From Bacillota bacterium (GTDB lineage Bacteria; Bacillota; Clostridia; Peptostreptococcales; Anaerovoracaceae): DNA of 17,224 nucleotides. The stretch spans positions 1 to 17,224 of the forward strand of contig JAFZRG010000153.1 in the NCBI GenBank assembly GCA_017619985.1, read 5' to 3'. The notes below the pieces were generated by a model. It had not been told where the DNA came from. It searched no databases and saw only the letters and a program-made list of their open reading frames with translations. A program made the translations under genes and the position numbers. Every line of letters starts with the position of its first letter. Positions within the stretch are counted from its first letter, which is position 1. This document shows, one piece after another, positions 14,202 to 17,224 of this stretch.

Positions 14202-14209
14202 TCCTCCTT
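14202..14209 (-). promoter_or_regulatory. Ribosome binding site fixing the start of RocB-like copy 1
   Basis: AAGGAGGA ends four bases before the ATG at 14197. An in-frame TTG further up overlaps this site and so cannot be the start. Confidence 0.85.
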
Positions 14210-14215
14210 CAAAGA

Positions 14216-14240
14216 GGCCCGCCCGCAGTGCGGACGGGCC
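14216..14240 (-). terminator. GC-rich intercistronic hairpin between the amidohydrolase and RocB-like copy 1
   Basis: The two arms GGCCCGCCCGC and GCGGACGGGCC (11 bases each, one internal mismatch) enclose a three-base loop. On the minus strand the stem starts 32 bases after the amidohydrolase stop and ends only six bases before the next ribosome binding site. It is followed by TCTTTG rather than a real T run. It may be a weak terminator, a mixed-termination site lowering downstream expression, or an RNA-stabilising 3' hairpin. Which one cannot be told from sequence. Confidence 0.5.
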
Positions 14241-14272
14241 GTTTGTGAGCCTTCGCTATACTGCGTTCCGCT

Positions 14273-15919
14273 TTAGTCTGCGGAATAGACTTCTCTGCCC
14301 GCCACGTAGGTCTTCAGGACCTTGACGTTGATGATGTCATCGTCCGGACCGGCCAGCCAGTCTCTGTCGGTTATGATCATATCGGCGAACTTACCGGGTT
14401 CCAGCGTGCCCAGGTACTTCTCCATCTGGTTGCCGTAAGGAATGTTCTTGGAGTATACGCAGGCAGCCTGATACTTGGTCAGAGACTGTTCGGGGTGCCA
14501 TGCCGGCGTATCCGGATCCATCGGGTCGGTCCTGTTGACCGCGCCCCAGATGCCGGGCCACGGATTGTAGGGGTCGACCGGGCAGTCGGAACCGCCGGTG
14601 CAGATGAAGCCTTCGTCGAAGTAGGTCTTCCAGGTATAGGCGTCATCGGATCTGGAACCGATGCGCTGGTCGATCCAGTGCAGGTCGGTGTTCAGGAATG
14701 CAGGCTGGATGTCGAAGATGACAGGCACCTTCTTGAATCTTGCCAGCTGCTCGGGGTGGACGAGCTGCGCGTGGATGACGCGGAACTTCGGTCCTGCCCA
14801 GATCTCTTCCATGGTCTTGCCGTCTTCCTCGATGCTCTTCTTGACCGTGTATTCGATGGCCTGCAGAGCGGCTTCGGTACCGGCGTCGCCGATGCAGTGG
14901 GTCGCGGGCTGCAGACCGTGCTTGTACGCCTGATACATCTTCTCGTTCAGAGCCGGCTGGGAGATGACGAGGATGCCCTTGTTACCGGGGTCATCGTCAT
15001 AGTCTTCCAGCAGAGCCGCGGAACGGGCGCCGAACGAACCGTCGGTGAAGATCTTAAAGGTTCCGAAATCAGCCATTCTGTACGGATCGCTCTTCTCTTC
15101 CTCGGTGAGGACGGGCTTGTCATACATTTCTTCCAGGCAGATGCGCATTCTGACAGGCAGCAGGCCTTCCTTGTCCAGTTCCCTGTAAACGTCGATGTCT
15201 TCGAAGAAGTTCCAGATCTTTGCAGCATAGGTGTCCATCATGGTAATGCCTACGCTGGAAACCTGTTTGAACACTTCCGTCATGGTCTGCTTCCGGAACG
15301 CCTTGTCCAGCAGAGGATCGGGCACGATGTCGTCGAACAGTTTGGACGCCTGCTCGCGGACGACGCCGTTGGGATAACCGTCGGCATCCAATTCGCACAG
15401 GCCGCCTTCGCCGTAGACATAATCCTTGACGATGCCCGCCTTCTCGAGCGCCATGTGGTTGGCGGAGACTTCGTGCAGGCAGCATCTCTTGATGATGACC
15501 GGATGATCCGTGGAGACCATGTCGAGGTCATCTGCGGTCGGCATTCTGTCTTCAACGTCCTTCCACTTAGACTGGTCGTAGTTAGAACCCTTGACCCAGG
15601 TTCCTGCGGGGACCTTGGCGCACTGCGCCTTCAGTTTCTCCCAGGCTTCCGCTCTCGTGGTGCAGCCGGCCAGGTCGACCGTGCTGAGAGTCTGGCAATA
15701 CGCGTAGAAATGCAGATGGGAGTCGCCCAGGGCGGGCTCCATCGCCTTGCCCTGCATGTCCATGCAGTCGTCCGACTCAAACTTCTCGAGAGCTTCTGCA
15801 GTCGTGCCGGTCCATACGATCTTGCCCTTGTCGACCGCCAGCGCTTCTACGGTGTCATTCTCCTCGATGAACGTGTAGATCTTGCCGTTAACAAACAGTT
15901 TGTCAACTTTCTGTTTCAT
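14273..15919 (-). CDS. YtcJ-type amidohydrolase (amidohydrolase superfamily, COG1574-like)
   Basis: The 548-residue protein belongs to the metal-dependent amidohydrolase superfamily, subgroup annotated as YtcJ/amidohydrolase_3. It starts with the small beta-sandwich (KLFVNGKIYTFIEE, ALAVDKGKIVWTG). The barrel's first metal motif is DSHLH with His68 and His70. Further expected ligands occur in THCIGDAGT, VIHAQLVHP and GGSDCPVDPYNPWPGIWGAVNR. The C-terminal sandwich closes with LGTLEPGKFADMIITDRDW. The usual PGFxDxH is here PALGDSHLH, and the common RIEHAQ is RVIHAQ; both metal histidines are kept, so activity is likely. AGAGGTG lies five bases before the ATG. The gene starts 39 bases after RocB-like copy 2 and ends 75 bases before copy 1, in the same direction. 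Family members act on varied amides, formamides and esters; no substrate can be assigned. Confidence 0.92.
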   Translation of the reverse strand: MKQKVDKLFVNGKIYTFIEENDTVEALAVDKGKIVWTGTTAEALEKFESDDCMDMQGKAMEPALGDSHLHFYAYCQTLSTVDLAGCTTRAEAWEKLKAQCAKVPAGTWVKGSNYDQSKWKDVEDRMPTADDLDMVSTDHPVIIKRCCLHEVSANHMALEKAGIVKDYVYGEGGLCELDADGYPNGVVREQASKLFDDIVPDPLLDKAFRKQTMTEVFKQVSSVGITMMDTYAAKIWNFFEDIDVYRELDKEGLLPVRMRICLEEMYDKPVLTEEEKSDPYRMADFGTFKIFTDGSFGARSAALLEDYDDDPGNKGILVISQPALNEKMYQAYKHGLQPATHCIGDAGTEAALQAIEYTVKKSIEEDGKTMEEIWAGPKFRVIHAQLVHPEQLARFKKVPVIFDIQPAFLNTDLHWIDQRIGSRSDDAYTWKTYFDEGFICTGGSDCPVDPYNPWPGIWGAVNRTDPMDPDTPAWHPEQSLTKYQAACVYSKNIPYGNQMEKYLGTLEPGKFADMIITDRDWLAGPDDDIINVKVLKTYVAGREVYSAD

Positions 15920-15958
15920 GTTTCACCTCTTGAATATTTTGAATGGTTTAAATGCCTA

Positions 15959-17224
15959 CTATTTGGAGATCTCCAACAGGTTGATCAGCGTGCGGTAGAT
16001 CAGTTCCGGCGTGACGTTGAAGGAGAATCTCTTTTCGATTCTCTCCGTCCATCTGTGGGCATCCTTGCCGAAAGCGCCGATGTCGAGGACCGGCAGATTC
16101 AGCTTCTTGATCGTGTCGAACGGCAGATCGTAGGTGATGCCGTAGCCGGGCATGTTGGACTTGAAGGTCTCCACGACGGTCTCGTCGGGCACTGCCGCGT
16201 AGGACAGGTCGGAGATGTACGGGAAGAACTTCTTGTAGCCGATCTGGTAATCGGTCTTGGTCTCTGCCACTGCCTTCTGAACGGCCGCGATCAGGTTCTT
16301 GTCCTTCTGGCTGCTGCCTTCGATGAAGACGTGCGGATAGTACGGGCTGGAGAAGTAGACGATGACCACGGGGTCACGGTCGGACCACATGTCATGGACG
16401 TACGCGCAGATCGCGGTGGAGCGGTCTCTGGAATCCATGTCGGTCTTCATCAGCTCTTCGGCCTTCGCCTTGACGAGTTCGTCGAGGTTCGGAACTTCCT
16501 TGCGGACGGCGTCCATCAGCTGGTCGAAGCTCATCGCTCTGGGAACGAAGGGCATCGGCGTGTAGTCGCGTCTCGCCATCTCGCAGAACTTCTTGTAGCG
16601 TTCGTTCAGGACGTCCATCGTCTCTTCGAAGCACTCCTTGGCGACCTTCAGCATCTTCTCCAGGATGACTTCCGGGGTGCTGCAGTGCGTGGCGTAGTTG
16701 AAGTAGATGGTGGCAGCCTTCGCGGTCTGTACGGAGTACTCGGTCTTCAGGTCTCTCTGCTTCAGCGTGATGGGCGGCAGAGCGACTTCGCCGTCCGCGA
16801 CGTCCGCGAATTCGGGGTTCAGGTTGACCCGCATCGTGATCGCGGCAGCGATCTGGTTCGGGTCGAGGCCCTTGAAGGATTCGCCTACGTGGGTCTCCTT
16901 GCCGACGATATAGAACGTGGGCATGGTCTTGCCGACGGTGCCGATGTAGATGTACTTGTTCGGGTCACCCTCGTACTCTTCGGTGATGTAGTCCGCGTCG
17001 AGCATGGCCAGATACTCGTAACCTCTCTCTTCCGCCAGACGGACGTAGTCCGGGTCGCAGTTCAGGACGCCGCCGGAGTTGCCTTCCTCATCGCAGACGC
17101 CGGAGAAGATCAGGTTGCCCTCGAAGTTCTCGATGTCCTTGGAGATGAGTTCCATGACCGCCATGATGGCTGCGTCGCCGGTCTTCATGTCGAACAGGCC
17201 GCGGCAGAAGATGTATTCGCCGGA
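15959..17224 (-). CDS. rocB: M20-family zinc hydrolase, RocB-like (copy 2, 5' end outside the window)
   Basis: The frame is open to the right edge, so the N-terminal part (about 130 residues by comparison with copy 1) is missing; an internal ATG at 17188 is not the start. The visible 421 residues begin SGEYIFCRGLFDMKTG, matching SGEFMFGRGALDMKSG of copy 1, with the bridging Asp in FDMK. GVCDEEGNSGG holds the catalytic and metal Glu pair, and GKDAHRWTERIE near the end supplies the last His. Further blocks shared with copy 1 include LPPITLKQ/VPPISLKQ, YSVQTA/YTVQTA and YIGTVGKT/YYGCIGKT. The two copies are clearly homologous but quite diverged, and therefore probably not fully redundant. It is the upstream gene of the visible hydrolase cluster; whether a promoter or transporter genes lie upstream is unknown. 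Confidence 0.9.
   Translation of the reverse strand, partial: SGEYIFCRGLFDMKTGDAAIMAVMELISKDIENFEGNLIFSGVCDEEGNSGGVLNCDPDYVRLAEERGYEYLAMLDADYITEEYEGDPNKYIYIGTVGKTMPTFYIVGKETHVGESFKGLDPNQIAAAITMRVNLNPEFADVADGEVALPPITLKQRDLKTEYSVQTAKAATIYFNYATHCSTPEVILEKMLKVAKECFEETMDVLNERYKKFCEMARRDYTPMPFVPRAMSFDQLMDAVRKEVPNLDELVKAKAEELMKTDMDSRDRSTAICAYVHDMWSDRDPVVIVYFSSPYYPHVFIEGSSQKDKNLIAAVQKAVAETKTDYQIGYKKFFPYISDLSYAAVPDETVVETFKSNMPGYGITYDLPFDTIKKLNLPVLDIGAFGKDAHRWTERIEKRFSFNVTPELIYRTLINLLEISK

Noticed and set aside
14198..14212. An upstream in-frame TTG start for RocB-like copy 1
   Set aside because: It overlaps the AAGGAGGA ribosome binding site; the ATG at 14197 is correctly spaced from it.
15920..15958. 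An ARG-box-like half-site (AATATTCAAG) between RocB-like copy 2 and the amidohydrolase
   Set aside because: Only one half matches, it lies inside an operon just before a ribosome binding site, and AT-rich spacers give such matches by chance.

Overview
The window is a GC-rich stretch of chromosome from a Gram-positive, probably spore-forming anaerobe of the class Clostridia (Bacillota). The taxon is inferred from the ruvC-ruvA-ruvB-spoIID-type-queA-tgt gene order, an AhrC-type argR next to recN, strong AGGAGG ribosome binding sites and two RocB-type M20 hydrolases. The last feature would suit an amino-acid-fermenting member, but the family cannot be fixed from this sequence. I see no tRNA, rRNA, CRISPR array, insertion sequence or prophage gene. 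Coding density is very high and no gene-free stretch exceeds about 150 bases.

Region 1 (1-6196, all minus strand) is one long, tightly packed transcription unit read leftwards: ruvC, ruvA, ruvB, a secreted SpoIID/LytB-domain protein, queA, tgt, and the start of a TrmA/RlmD-like RNA uracil methyltransferase that runs off the left edge. It joins Holliday-junction processing (RuvABC), cell-wall/sporulation peptidoglycan cleavage (SpoIID) and RNA modification (QueA and Tgt for queuosine, plus the methyltransferase). Five of its six junctions are 11 bases or fewer, and four of these are 1- or 4-base stop/start overlaps.

Region 2 (6197-8513) opens with a divergent promoter region whose two -35 elements lie back to back. 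To the right, argR (arginine repressor) and recN (double-strand-break repair) form a plus-strand operon. A strong, nearly symmetric hairpin terminator separates recN from the converging ylqF/rbgA.

Region 3 (8514-11635, minus strand) is a ribosome and housekeeping block. rplS (L19) has its own promoter, a leader of about 100 nt and an intrinsic terminator. It is followed by a 71-residue protein of unknown function, an AlkD-like DNA alkylation repair protein, a metallo-beta-lactamase-fold hydrolase and rbgA/ylqF. rplS and ylqF are often direct neighbours in Bacillota, so the three genes between them look like an insertion.

Region 4 (11636-17224, minus strand) is the accessory-looking part: a RocB-like M20 hydrolase (5' end outside the window), a YtcJ-type amidohydrolase, a second RocB-like M20 hydrolase, and an Xer/integrase-family protein. 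The gene set suggests a catabolic unit for an amide- or peptide-like, perhaps arginine-related, substrate. The Xer-like protein is full length but has lost the nucleophilic tyrosine (Phe274), the first catalytic arginine (Lys143) and the HxxR histidine (Leu239). It is therefore predicted to be a recombinase pseudoenzyme, and it is the most unusual single item in the window.
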